From contig NZ_AP024485.1 in the NCBI RefSeq assembly GCF_020886695.1, positions 691,001-755,000 of the forward strand: DNA of 64,000 nucleotides, read 5' to 3'. Source of the stretch: Pseudodesulfovibrio sediminis. Lineage in GTDB: Bacteria; Desulfobacterota; Desulfovibrionia; Desulfovibrionales; Desulfovibrionaceae. The position numbers were made by a program, and so were the translations under genes. Positions within the stretch are counted from its first letter, which is position 1; each line of letters starts with the position of its first letter. The notes under the pieces are model-generated. The model made no database searches. It was not told the DNA's origin and worked only from the letters and a program-made list of their open reading frames with translations. Positions 52,246 to 60,883 of the stretch are shown here, in pieces.

Positions 52246-54039
52246 ATGCAATTGAAAAACAGCTTTCTGCACAGTTCGGCATCCGTCTGGATGGTCATGG
52301 GAATGGCCGCCATCATGACCTTGTTGGTCGTGGCGCTCGCCGTGTTCAATTACAACCGCGAAGTGCGCGACATGGAAAAGGTTCTCGGCGAAAAAGGCAC
52401 GGCACTCATCCGGTCCTTCGAGGCCGGGGCCAAGGTCGGCATGATGGGCGACTTGGGTTCAGAAGATCGACTTCAGGCGTTGATCGATGCCACTGCCGAA
52501 CTTCCGGATATTCTCTATATAGTCCTTACTGACAACGACGGTATGATCCTCGCGCACAGCGACTCCACTCAAATAGGCAGCGTCTACCTCGACACAGACC
52601 GCATCAAAACGCTTGCCCCGGAAAGACAGGCGCGTTGGATGATCGAAAATGAAGACGGCGAAGCAGCTTCGTTCGTTGTGTACAAGGAATTCGTCTCCCT
52701 AGGGCCCCGCGGCTACGGAGTGATGCGCGGCATGATGGGTCGTCATATGAGGGGAATGCGGGGACACAACAGCACCCACACCCCGGGATGGGGCAGGATG
52801 CGGGGCACAACCTCCGGTGAGACCATTGAAAAACCGCTGATCTTCATCGGGCTTGATGTTGCTCCCTTTGTTGAAGCGCGCCAAACCGACATGAGGGTGC
52901 TGATACTGACCTCTGGAGTTCTTCTGCTTGTAGGTCTCGGCGGTATGGTCTCGCTCTTCTGGTTGCAGGCCTACCGAAGATCTCGACAGCAATTGAAGGA
53001 TTCCCAGGCCTTTTCCGCTGAAATTGTTGCCAACCTCCCCATCGGACTGGTGGTGACCCGTTCCGACAATGCCATCACCCATATAAACGCTGACGCCTCT
53101 ACCCTGCTCGGGATACAGGCGGAAGACGCCCTGAACCGCCCGGTGGACAAGGTGCTCCCCCCTGCTGTTATCGAACTGGCCTCAGGCCCCAACAGGGAAA
53201 ACACTCCCGTGACCAGGGAGCTGCTGGTCCGGACTGAAAAAACGGAATTTCCGGCCAATGTCGGCGTGGCACCTGTACTTGCCGACAAAGGTGCCCCCCT
53301 CGGCACGATCTTCATCCTGAGCGACCTGACCGAAATCCACCGACTCCAGGCAGACGTGAAACAGCGAGAGAAAATGGCGGCCATCGGCAATCTGGCGGCA
53401 GGCATCGCCCACGAAGTCCGCAACCCGCTCAGCAGTATCAAGGGATATGCGACCTACTTTGCCGGACTCTTTGACGAAGGCAGTGAGAATCGCAAGGCCG
53501 CAACCGTGATGATCACCGAAACTGAACGCCTCAATCGAGTCATATCCGAACTTCTTGATTTCTCTCGGCCCTCTGATTTCAAATTCCGTGAGACGGATAT
53601 GACAATGGTGATGGACACTGTGTCTCGGCTGTTACAGCAGGACGTGACAAGTCGGGGAATCGATCTCACCATTGAGGTCGAACCAGAGCTGCCCATGGCG
53701 AAACTGGATGCTGATCGCATGATCCAGGCACTACTCAACGCCGGCATCAACGGTGTTCAAGCCATGGACTCCGACGACAGATTATCATTGCGCGCGTATC
53801 GTTCCGACACCGGACTGAACATTGAAATTGCAGACACGGGACAGGGCATCCCCGAAGAGGATCTGTCCACCATCTTCGACCCGTATTTCACTACCAAAAG
53901 CCAGGGAACCGGCCTCGGACTGGCTGTGGTCCGCAAGATTGTCGAAGGACACGGCGGAAACGTCGAAGTCGAAAGCATCACTGGCAAGGGAACAACGTTC
54001 ACCATTTCACTGCCGCAAGCATTTCAGGAAAACAAATGA
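52246..54039 (+). CDS. ZraS-like sensor histidine kinase with Met/His-rich sensor loop
   Basis: 597 residues: span 1 (15-35), periplasmic sensor domain (36-217), span 2 (218-240), a PAS domain (about 253-360), HisKA with H389 (GIAHEVRNPLSSIKGY), and HATPase_c (N/G boxes NAGINGVQAM, DTGQGIPEED, GTGLGLAVV). The sensor domain contains a Met/Gly/Arg/His run (157-187, VMRGMMGRHMRGMRGH...) closely like the tail of the divergent periplasmic protein. AAGGTG precedes the ATG. The stop overlaps the regulator gene by four bases. Confidence 0.9.
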   Translation: MQLKNSFLHSSASVWMVMGMAAIMTLLVVALAVFNYNREVRDMEKVLGEKGTALIRSFEAGAKVGMMGDLGSEDRLQALIDATAELPDILYIVLTDNDGMILAHSDSTQIGSVYLDTDRIKTLAPERQARWMIENEDGEAASFVVYKEFVSLGPRGYGVMRGMMGRHMRGMRGHNSTHTPGWGRMRGTTSGETIEKPLIFIGLDVAPFVEARQTDMRVLILTSGVLLLVGLGGMVSLFWLQAYRRSRQQLKDSQAFSAEIVANLPIGLVVTRSDNAITHINADASTLLGIQAEDALNRPVDKVLPPAVIELASGPNRENTPVTRELLVRTEKTEFPANVGVAPVLADKGAPLGTIFILSDLTEIHRLQADVKQREKMAAIGNLAAGIAHEVRNPLSSIKGYATYFAGLFDEGSENRKAATVMITETERLNRVISELLDFSRPSDFKFRETDMTMVMDTVSRLLQQDVTSRGIDLTIEVEPELPMAKLDADRMIQALLNAGINGVQAMDSDDRLSLRAYRSDTGLNIEIADTGQGIPEEDLSTIFDPYFTTKSQGTGLGLAVVRKIVEGHGGNVEVESITGKGTTFTISLPQAFQENK

Positions 54040-55394
54040 AAACCACAATACTGATCGTCGACGACGACAAAGGCCATCTCTCCATGCTGACAACCGTCCT
54101 CCGGGGATGGGGGTATGAGACCGCTTCCGCCACGGACGGTTCTGAAGCAATTTCCGCAGTGAGGGAGCACCCCTACGACGCTGTTCTCATGGATGTTCGC
54201 ATGGCGAATGTCAGCGGCATCGAAGCCCTGGAAGAGATCAAGATGTTCAATCCAGCTATTCCGGTGCTGATCATGACGGCATACTCCTCGGTAGATGCTG
54301 CCGTCGAAGCCATGAAACTCGGGGCCTACGACTACCTGACCAAGCCACTCAACTTCGACGAACTCAAGCTCACTCTGGAGCGCGCCCTTGAGTACAAGAG
54401 GCTCTCCGAAGAAAACCGCAACCTCAAGGCAGCCGTTTCTTCCGGTGAATCCCTCGCAGGCATCATAGGGACCAGCCCCGCCATGCGGGAGGTCACCGAA
54501 ATGGTCAAGGTCGTCGCTCCCACCGAAGCCACGGTCCTGATTACCGGGGAATCCGGCACCGGCAAGGAACTCATAGCACGGGCCATTCACGGCAACAGCG
54601 ACCGGCAGATGAAACAGCTGGTGACCATAAACTGTGCGGCGCTTTCTGAAACGCTCCTGGAATCCGAACTGTTCGGACATGAGAAGGGAGCCTTTACAGG
54701 CGCGGACAAACGACGCGATGGCCGGATCATGCAGGCAGACAAAGGAACGATCTTTCTCGACGAGATCGGTGAAATATCCATGTCCATGCAGGCCAAACTG
54801 CTCCGGGCCGTGCAGGAACGTGAAATACAGCGGGTGGGGAGCGATACGGTACAATCCGTTGACGTACGCATCCTCGCTGCGACCAACAAGGATCTCAAGG
54901 CCGAAGTTGAAGCGGGCCATTTTCGTGAAGACCTCTACTACCGCCTTCACGTCATGGTTGTGAAACTGCCCGCCCTCCGGGAGCGTCAGGACGATGTCCC
55001 ATTGCTGGCCAGTGCCTTTCTTGAGCGCTTCGCAAAGAAGAACAGGAAAGACGTCAAGGGCTTTACGCCACTGGCCATGGACATGCTCATTCGCTACTCC
55101 TGGCCGGGCAATGTCCGCGAATTGGAAAACACCATCGAACGTGCCGTCATCCTGTCCATGGGCGAATACGTCACGGAAAAGGAACTGCCCGCATCGCTGA
55201 TAGACAGCTATGATTCAGAAAGCGCGTGCGATGCCGACACAGAACAGCTCGGCAGCCAGCCGCTTGAGGATGTCCAAAAATCAGCCATTCTGGCAACCCT
55301 CGAAAAGACTGGATGGAACAAGAGCGAAGCGGCCAAGATACTCGACATCACCCGAACTACCCTCAACAACAAATTGAAGAAATACGGGATGTAA
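54036..55394 (+). CDS. ZraR-like sigma-54-dependent response regulator
   Basis: 452 residues: canonical receiver domain (LIVDDDK, phospho-acceptor LMDVRM, MTAYSS, LTKPL), AAA+ activator domain with Walker A (GESGTGKE), GAFTGA loop ([12 protein letters not shown]), Walker B ([10 protein letters not shown]), and a Fis-type HTH (LEKTGWNKSEAAKILDITRTTLNNKLKKYGM). It is translationally coupled to the kinase. Its obvious target is the consensus sigma-54 promoter before the divergent ZraP-like gene. Confidence 0.92.
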   Translation: MKTTILIVDDDKGHLSMLTTVLRGWGYETASATDGSEAISAVREHPYDAVLMDVRMANVSGIEALEEIKMFNPAIPVLIMTAYSSVDAAVEAMKLGAYDYLTKPLNFDELKLTLERALEYKRLSEENRNLKAAVSSGESLAGIIGTSPAMREVTEMVKVVAPTEATVLITGESGTGKELIARAIHGNSDRQMKQLVTINCAALSETLLESELFGHEKGAFTGADKRRDGRIMQADKGTIFLDEIGEISMSMQAKLLRAVQEREIQRVGSDTVQSVDVRILAATNKDLKAEVEAGHFREDLYYRLHVMVVKLPALRERQDDVPLLASAFLERFAKKNRKDVKGFTPLAMDMLIRYSWPGNVRELENTIERAVILSMGEYVTEKELPASLIDSYDSESACDADTEQLGSQPLEDVQKSAILATLEKTGWNKSEAAKILDITRTTLNNKLKKYGM

Positions 55395-55572
55395 AATTAT
55401 CCCGGAGAAAGACGCGAACCAGGTATGATTCAACACCTAACCATGGCCAACCCTGAGCATATTCACGGCCCTCAATGCCAAGAAGCTACCGCTGGACAGT
55501 ACCACAGCCCTGACAAATAACTGTTGTCACCATACTCCCATGGAAGTAAAAAGGGCGTGAGGAATCGTAATT

Positions 55573-56970
55573 ATGAGAAAAATGCTTGTCATTACTCGGG
55601 ATGGGAGTCGGTCTGAAGATGTCAGCAACCTGCTGGATCAGGACGATGACATCCTGACTGTCACGACGCTGGAATCCTCGAATCCCAGCGAAGACCGGGA
55701 AGTGGATACGATTTTCGTCGATGTCGAATCTCTCCTTGGAAAAGGTCAATCCGTCCCCAAGGCGCTCAAAAAGCTCTGGAAGCATTATCCTTCGGCATCC
55801 ATTGTTGTCATGGCCGACGAGGAACAGACCACGGTTGCAGTTAATGCGGTCAAGGCCGGCGCATTCGACTATCTCATTCACCCCATAGGCAGGGAAGAAC
55901 TGGGCCTGGTCATGGCCAAAGTGCGTGAATCCGATGTCCTTCAATCTGAACTCGATTTTCTGCGGGGGCAGTTCTGGGACGAAAACTCACTGGACTTCAT
56001 CGACACGCAAAGTCAGGCAATGCGCGATGTATTTGTCAAAATACGACAGGTGGCCGAGACCCGGACCACGACACTGCTCACCGGCGAGACCGGCACAGGC
56101 AAAAGTCTGATCGCAAAACTCCTTCACAGCCACAGCAACCGCAAAGACATGCCCTTCATCAGTGTCCACTGCGGCGCCATCCCTGACGGGCTGGTGGAGA
56201 GTGAACTCTTCGGTCATGAAAAAGGCGCATTCACCGGCGCCGTCCGCCGCAGGTTGGGGAAATTTGAACTGGCCCACGGCGGTACCATCTTTCTTGATGA
56301 AATCGGTACTGTCAGCCAGTCGGTGCAGGTCAAACTCCTCAATGTCATTCAGGAACGGATTATCCAGCGTGTCGGCGGCGAAAACGATATCGCCGTTGAT
56401 GTCCGCATTATCGCCGCAACCAATGAAGACATGAAAGCCCTGTGCGACGAGGGCAAATTCAGACGGGATCTCTACTACAGGCTCAATGTCTTTCCTATCT
56501 GCATTCCTCCGTTGCGAGACAGGATTGAAGACATCCCCCGAATATCAGAAAGTTTCATCAAGCAGTTCAATGGACTGCTGAATACGGAAATCAAAGGCAT
56601 ACACCCCGAAGTACTCGACGCATTTCAGGACTATGAATGGCCGGGCAACGTGCGAGAACTGGAAAACATCATCGAACGGGCCTGTATTCTGGAATCCGGG
56701 GAAATACTCCGGCCAGACAGCTTTCCGCCCGACCTTCTCGACCCCCAGGGCGAGACCCTTACCTCCCCGGTAAAAACCAGCCTGCCGCTCAAACAAGCAC
56801 GACAAATGACTATCGACAGATTCGAAAAACAATATCTGACCAGCCTGCTGGAACAATGCAATGGCGTTATCAAGGATTCGGCGGAACGAGCCGGGATCAC
56901 ATCGCGCCAACTCAACAAGCTCATGAACCGACACGGTCTGTGCAGAAAGGACTTTCGCCTCAAAAAATAG
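55573..56970 (+). CDS. Orphan NtrC-family sigma-54 activator with degenerate receiver domain
   Basis: 465 residues. The receiver domain keeps the phospho-acceptor Asp (TIFVDVES) but has R-D for the acidic pair (VITRDGS), Ala for the signalling Ser/Thr (VVMADEE) and His for the conserved Lys (YLIHPI), so it may not be switched by normal phosphorylation. The AAA+ domain is intact ([25 protein letters not shown]), and a Fis-type HTH ends the chain ([28 protein letters not shown]). GAGGAA precedes the ATG. No kinase is adjacent. It lies directly upstream of a sigma-54 promoter. Confidence 0.9.
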   Translation: MRKMLVITRDGSRSEDVSNLLDQDDDILTVTTLESSNPSEDREVDTIFVDVESLLGKGQSVPKALKKLWKHYPSASIVVMADEEQTTVAVNAVKAGAFDYLIHPIGREELGLVMAKVRESDVLQSELDFLRGQFWDENSLDFIDTQSQAMRDVFVKIRQVAETRTTTLLTGETGTGKSLIAKLLHSHSNRKDMPFISVHCGAIPDGLVESELFGHEKGAFTGAVRRRLGKFELAHGGTIFLDEIGTVSQSVQVKLLNVIQERIIQRVGGENDIAVDVRIIAATNEDMKALCDEGKFRRDLYYRLNVFPICIPPLRDRIEDIPRISESFIKQFNGLLNTEIKGIHPEVLDAFQDYEWPGNVRELENIIERACILESGEILRPDSFPPDLLDPQGETLTSPVKTSLPLKQARQMTIDRFEKQYLTSLLEQCNGVIKDSAERAGITSRQLNKLMNRHGLCRKDFRLKK

Positions 56971-57002
56971 GAACGCACAACTCCTATTCACACCGCCAAC
57001 AA

Positions 57003-57015
57003 GAACTAGCTGTTC
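57003..57015. promoter_or_regulatory. Dyad GAAC-N5-GTTC, distal candidate activator site
   Basis: GAACTAGCTGTTC, flanked by AA and TT that extend the symmetry, about 220 bases before the sigma-54 start. Same structure as the proximal site. Confidence 0.45.
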
Positions 57016-57129
57016 TTATATGCTTTTATCCCTCAGATATTAATCACTTATTATACTCATCAACGCCTTCATTTCGCTTTTACAGAACTGCAACACCAGT
57101 TTTCCTCCCCTTTGGAGCGGGAATAACCG

Positions 57130-57142
57130 GAACTCACAGTTC
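57130..57142. promoter_or_regulatory. Dyad GAAC-N5-GTTC, proximal candidate activator site
   Basis: GAACTCACAGTTC, about 90 bases before the sigma-54 start, a normal distance for an enhancer of an NtrC-type activator. A further half-like element, CAGAACTG, is at 57083-57090. Confidence 0.5.
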
Positions 57143-57199
57143 TGACCCGAGCAACACGCCAAGCGTTTTTTTTCTTTAAATTACATATGGTTAATACAA

Positions 57200-57215
57200 T
57201 GGCACATTCTCTGCT
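57200..57215 (+). promoter_or_regulatory. Sigma-54 promoter of the OB/GNAT/SET operon
   Basis: TGGCACATTCTCTGCT has the invariant GG and GC ten bases apart and matches TGGCAC-N5-TTGC except for one base. Transcription should start near 57227, 25 bases before the first gene. Confidence 0.75.
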
Positions 57216-57251
57216 TTACTCTCACAGATTCTTTATGAGGCAGTGAAAAGC

Positions 57252-57509
57252 ATGAAGCAACAATCAGAGAACATATCGTCACGCACGGAGACTATCAGGG
57301 GGGTCGTTGTCCCCGAGGATTGGGATAACCAGTTTCAGGTGAAAACCATACTCATTGCCTGCACAGGCGAACGGGAAATCCGGGTTGAGAATCTGGAGCG
57401 ATTTCCGGCCCTGCTCTCCATGTCCCAACAGGAAGCGATTATCACCGGAACCATCCATAAATGCGGTTCGGTTGAATCTATTGTTGTCGAACATGTAACC
57501 GGACTTTGA
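57252..57509 (+). CDS. Small OB-fold-like protein, paralog 1
   Basis: 85 residues from ATG 57252 (GAGG 11 bases upstream; a GTG at 57243 is too close to that site). The pattern RGVVVPEDWD...IACTGEREIRVENLE...AIITGTIHKCGSVESIVVEHVTGL is five strands with a glycine turn, as in small OB folds, and is clearly related to the protein at 58612. No named family is recognised. It is the first gene after the sigma-54 promoter. Confidence 0.72.
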   Translation: MKQQSENISSRTETIRGVVVPEDWDNQFQVKTILIACTGEREIRVENLERFPALLSMSQQEAIITGTIHKCGSVESIVVEHVTGL

Positions 57510-57526
57510 CCAAGAGCAGACACCAC

Positions 57527-57982
57527 ATGCATGTATCTTTCAGGATATTCGTCATAGCGGCTTTGCTGCTCTGCCTGGGTGCTTCGGTGGTTTATGCCGA
57601 GGAGCAGCCGCCCAACCCTGTCGAAGTCAAGGGATTGATTGTCACCACCAGAGAGGGGTTGACCATCAATGACGGCACTCGGGATTACCTCCTGCTGGGG
57701 GTGGACGATATCGGAATTGAAGGCCGAATTTGTATCATCTTCGGCAACCTGATGGAAACGGATAAACCGACAATAGACGTATATGAGGTTCATCTCGTAT
57801 CCGACGATTTTCCAAAGGAAGACGATATAGGACTACGTAAGGAGTGGCATACCCTTACTCGGACAACGCAATTCCATCCTGAGCATGCTCGCCTGGCGTC
57901 CCCCTGCGATCAGGCAAGCTGGAATTACGTTTTCTTAACCTCCGAAAAGGGGAGGAACGATGTGATGCCTTTGAGCCGGTAG
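57527..57982 (+). CDS. Secreted protein with a related OB-like domain, paralog 2
   Basis: 151 residues from ATG 57527, with a signal peptide (FRIFVIAALLLCLGASVVYAEE). The mature N-terminal part (VEVKGLIVTTREGLTINDGTRDYLLLG...IEGRICIIFGNLMETDKPTIDVYEVHLV) follows the same strand pattern as the two cytosolic paralogs; a C-terminal tail of about 60 residues with one Cys follows. It is probably periplasmic. A TTG seven codons upstream would overlap the preceding stop and is less likely. Confidence 0.65.
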   Translation: MHVSFRIFVIAALLLCLGASVVYAEEQPPNPVEVKGLIVTTREGLTINDGTRDYLLLGVDDIGIEGRICIIFGNLMETDKPTIDVYEVHLVSDDFPKEDDIGLRKEWHTLTRTTQFHPEHARLASPCDQASWNYVFLTSEKGRNDVMPLSR

Positions 57983-58012
57983 CACATCGTTCCATTCATC
58001 AACGACCTAAGA

Positions 58013-58597
58013 ATGAGTGACAGGTACGTCATGGAATCAGCTGTATTGGAAAATGAAGTTATTGAAGGCGAAGTCTGCGAAGTTCGCATATCCGCAATGA
58101 TCACCCCGGATGAAATCGACAGCCTTCTGGACATGGCAGGGACAACCGGCCTGCTCGGTTCCGATGAGCTGATCGCAGCCGAAGACATGGCCTGGGGCTG
58201 TGCCTATCAAGGCGAAGAGGCCGCATGCCGCTTCATTCAGGCGAGAATCAACACGCCCGACGGAGAAAAGCCCATCGGCTTTCTCTGTTTTGCAGAACTC
58301 CCGAACTGGGAGCGGAATTTTGAACTGTTCTGCATAGTCGTTGCACCGGATTACCAGCGGCTAGGCATAGGCTCTGCACTCATTGCGGAAATGGAGCGCA
58401 TTGCCATGGAATGGGGAGGCAAACGCATTTTCCTTGAAACCGGAGAAGGCCGCCAATTTGAAAAGTCCCGGCTTTTCTATGAAGCAAACGGCTTTGCAGT
58501 GGAGTCTCATTTCTACAAACAGTTCATCCCCAAGGATGACGGCGTCATTTATTGTCGCACGCTTGAACCGGCTGAAGACAGTCAGAGTTACCAATAA
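58013..58597 (+). CDS. GNAT-family N-acetyltransferase
   Basis: 194 residues. The acetyl-CoA motif is clear (FCIVVAPDYQRLGIGSALIAEMERIAMEWGGKRIFLETG), with the C-terminal FYEANGFAVESHFYKQF strand of GNATs. An alternative start at ATG 58031 is possible. The substrate is unknown; being between OB-like genes and a SET gene, and upstream of a polyamine importer, it could acetylate a polyamine or a protein, but neither is shown. Confidence 0.87.
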   Translation: MSDRYVMESAVLENEVIEGEVCEVRISAMITPDEIDSLLDMAGTTGLLGSDELIAAEDMAWGCAYQGEEAACRFIQARINTPDGEKPIGFLCFAELPNWERNFELFCIVVAPDYQRLGIGSALIAEMERIAMEWGGKRIFLETGEGRQFEKSRLFYEANGFAVESHFYKQFIPKDDGVIYCRTLEPAEDSQSYQ

Positions 58598-58611
58598 AGG
58601 AGGATGAGATC

Positions 58612-58884
58612 ATGGCCGTGGATGTATATGAAGACACTATTTTCGGACAGGTTATCCCTCTCGATTGGGATGATGAAGCTGTTACCGGACTCGCCCTGCT
58701 TGTGGACGGCGAAGAAGAATTCATTGTTGAACCCGACGAGATGGGCGAAGGGTTGCTCGAACTCATCGACCGGTGGGTGACAATCGAAGGGGTCATCCAC
58801 GAATCAGACAGCGAGATCCGCATTCGCGTTCGCAATTATACGATGGATGACGAAATTGATTATGATCTGGATGACAACTGGTAG
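58612..58884 (+). CDS. Small OB-fold-like protein, paralog 3
   Basis: 90 residues with a strong GGAGG site. FGQVIPLDWDDEAVTGLALLVDGEEEFIVEPDE...WVTIEGVIHESDSEIRIRVRNYTM aligns end to end with the protein at 57252 (shared G-x-V-x-P-x-D-W-D, I-x-G-x-I-H and final V-x-x-x-T). It is very acidic at the C-terminus. Function is unknown; it is encoded 14 bases after the acetyltransferase. Confidence 0.75.
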   Translation: MAVDVYEDTIFGQVIPLDWDDEAVTGLALLVDGEEEFIVEPDEMGEGLLELIDRWVTIEGVIHESDSEIRIRVRNYTMDDEIDYDLDDNW

Positions 58885-58937
58885 CCCCTGTGCTCACCGT
58901 CACGGCATATCCATATTCATGTGAGGGCATGAAATAA

Positions 58938-59591
58938 ATGATACATCCCAATACTGAAATTCGCTTTGTTAATCCGACAATCGGCTTCGGCGTATTTGCC
59001 ACCGCAGACATCCCCATGGGAACCATCGTTTATGTAAAGGATCAACTGGAAATTGAATTAACCGAAACAGCGTTCAATGAGCTGGATGAATACCATCAGG
59101 CCATCGCAGAGAAGTATTCATACACGGATGAAAAGGGAACACGCATCCTCAGTTGGGACAATGCCAAATACATGAACCACAGATGTGACTGCAATACCAT
59201 CAGCACAGGTTACGGCTTCGAGATTGCCATTCGCCCCATTTGGAAAGGCCAAGAAGTGTGCGATGACTACGGCCTGTTTAATCTGGAAGAAGTCATCCCT
59301 ATTGCCTGTGGCTGCACCGGATGCAGGGAATCCCTGCGGCCCGATGATCTGGATAACTATCACTCTGTCTGGGATGAAAAGATCATTCCCGCTCTCGATA
59401 ATATAACCAACGTTCATCAACCGCTCATGAAGTATATGGATTCCAAATCCAAGAAGGACCTCAGGGCTTACCTGTGCGGCGAAGAGCCTTACAGATCAGT
59501 GCTGGCCTTGAAATACAGCAGGGACCTCCAAACAGGACTGCGCTGCACAACAAAAAGAACGACAGCCCCCCATCCAGGGTATAATGGGTAA
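58938..59591 (+). CDS. SET-domain protein-lysine methyltransferase
   Basis: 217 residues. SET motifs are complete: GFGVFATADIPMGT (16-29), YMNHRCDCNT (NH at 80-81) and GQEVCDDYG (109-111), followed by a post-SET-like CxCxxC (C124, C126, C129) that could bind zinc. These residues bind SAM and the target lysine in known enzymes. SET proteins are scattered in bacteria, where targets are mostly unknown. Its stop overlaps the start of a short fragment of a zinc protease gene. Confidence 0.88.
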   Translation: MIHPNTEIRFVNPTIGFGVFATADIPMGTIVYVKDQLEIELTETAFNELDEYHQAIAEKYSYTDEKGTRILSWDNAKYMNHRCDCNTISTGYGFEIAIRPIWKGQEVCDDYGLFNLEEVIPIACGCTGCRESLRPDDLDNYHSVWDEKIIPALDNITNVHQPLMKYMDSKSKKDLRAYLCGEEPYRSVLALKYSRDLQTGLRCTTKRTTAPHPGYNG

Positions 59592-59673
59592 GATTCCAAA
59601 ACGATCGATGAAGACCATCGGGTGGCGGGAATACATCTCGTTACCCGATTTCTTTTTGCGCTCAGGCAATTGA
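59584..59673 (+). pseudogene. Fragment of a retropepsin-like zinc protease gene
   Basis: A 29-codon frame (ATG 59584 to TGA 59671) reads KTIGWREYISLPDF, which matches the very conserved beginning of the RimK-associated Zn_protease family (KTIGWREWVxLPELGI, followed by KAKVDTGARTSAL). The expected DTGA region is missing; a shifted frame just after (NKAGTPLSLPAL) may be its worn remainder. A gene fragment rather than a functional peptide is favoured. Confidence 0.4.
59617..59657 (+). terminator. Possible terminator before potA
   Basis: ATCGGGT (59617-59623) pairs with ACCCGAT (59643-59649), followed by TTCTTTTT. The loop is long (19 bases) and the element lies within the gene fragment, so it may be fortuitous. 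Confidence 0.4.
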
Positions 59674-59764
59674 TGAACAAAGCCGGGACGCCCTTATCTC
59701 TGCCAGCACTCAACAACCGCACATAAACCGCAACCACCAAAACCTACGGAGCCTTTGACAAAAA

Positions 59765-60883
59765 ATGAAATGCCCTGTTGTAACCATGATGAATATCAGC
59801 AAATCCTTTAATAATGAAATTGCCTTGAAGGATTTCACGCTCTCTGTTGAAGACGGGGAGTTCCTTACCCTACTCGGGCCATCCGGGTGTGGCAAAACAA
59901 CTGTTCTACGCCTGATAGGTGGCTTTGAAGAATGCGACAACGGTGAAATCCACATTGACGGGCATCCTTCTATCGGTGTTCCTCCTGAAAATCGCGCAGT
60001 AAACACGGTCTTTCAAAGCTACACGCTTTTTCCACACATGGATGTATACGACAATATCGCGTTCGGTCTGCGCATTGCCGGAAAATCAAACACAGAGGTC
60101 GCTGACGCGGTTGAACAAGCACTTGAACTGGTGCGGATGCAGAACGCCAGACACAAGATGCCGAAGGAGCTCTCCGGCGGTCAGCAACAACGGATTGCCA
60201 TTGCCCGCGCCATAGTCAACAAGCCCCGCGTCTTGTTACTCGACGAGCCGCTCTCAGCGCTGGACTACCGCCTGCGCAAACAAATGCAGAAGGAATTGAA
60301 GGAACTCCAGCGTACGCTGGGCATAACCTTTATTCTGGTCACCCATGATCAGGAAGAGGCATTCACCATGTCGGACCGCGTGGTGGTCATGGACCACGGC
60401 CGCATTGCACAGGTCGGCACCCCTCGGGCCATCTATGAAGAGCCTGCAAATCTTTATGTTGCTGGTTTCGTAGGGGAAATCAACATCCTCGACGGCGTTA
60501 TCATAGGACGCAAGGAGTCCAACTACATAGCCGAGGTCGAGGGCGTGTCCGTGCTTGTCAAATCCACGCATAAATTCAACGATGGAGCCTCCATCCACCT
60601 GCTGTTGCGTCCCGAAGACTTTCGTGTGGAGGTCATGCGGGACCTGGAAGAATCACCGGTTTTGGCAGAAAAATTTGCCAAAGCCCTTCTCAAGGGCACC
60701 GTGGAGCGCACCTACTATAAGGGCGCGACCTATGATGTCGACATCACTCTGGATGACGGCAAACGTATATTGGTCACGGAATTCTTTGATGAAGACAGCG
60801 AATCCCTCTACTTCAACAAGGGAGACAAGGTCGCGGTCGGTTGGTTCGAAGGGTGGGAGGTTGTACTGCCACATGAAGGATAA
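59765..60883 (+). CDS. potA: Spermidine/putrescine ABC transporter ATP-binding protein
   Basis: 372 residues. ABC domain with GPSGCGKTT, LSGGQQQRIAIARA, VLLLDEPLSALD and LVTHDQEEA, followed by a TOBE domain of about 130 residues, as in PotA. It energises polyamine import with PotB, PotC and PotD encoded next. GGAG lies 13 bases before the ATG. The stop overlaps the potB start by 11 bases. Confidence 0.95.
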   Translation: MKCPVVTMMNISKSFNNEIALKDFTLSVEDGEFLTLLGPSGCGKTTVLRLIGGFEECDNGEIHIDGHPSIGVPPENRAVNTVFQSYTLFPHMDVYDNIAFGLRIAGKSNTEVADAVEQALELVRMQNARHKMPKELSGGQQQRIAIARAIVNKPRVLLLDEPLSALDYRLRKQMQKELKELQRTLGITFILVTHDQEEAFTMSDRVVVMDHGRIAQVGTPRAIYEEPANLYVAGFVGEINILDGVIIGRKESNYIAEVEGVSVLVKSTHKFNDGASIHLLLRPEDFRVEVMRDLEESPVLAEKFAKALLKGTVERTYYKGATYDVDITLDDGKRILVTEFFDEDSESLYFNKGDKVAVGWFEGWEVVLPHEG

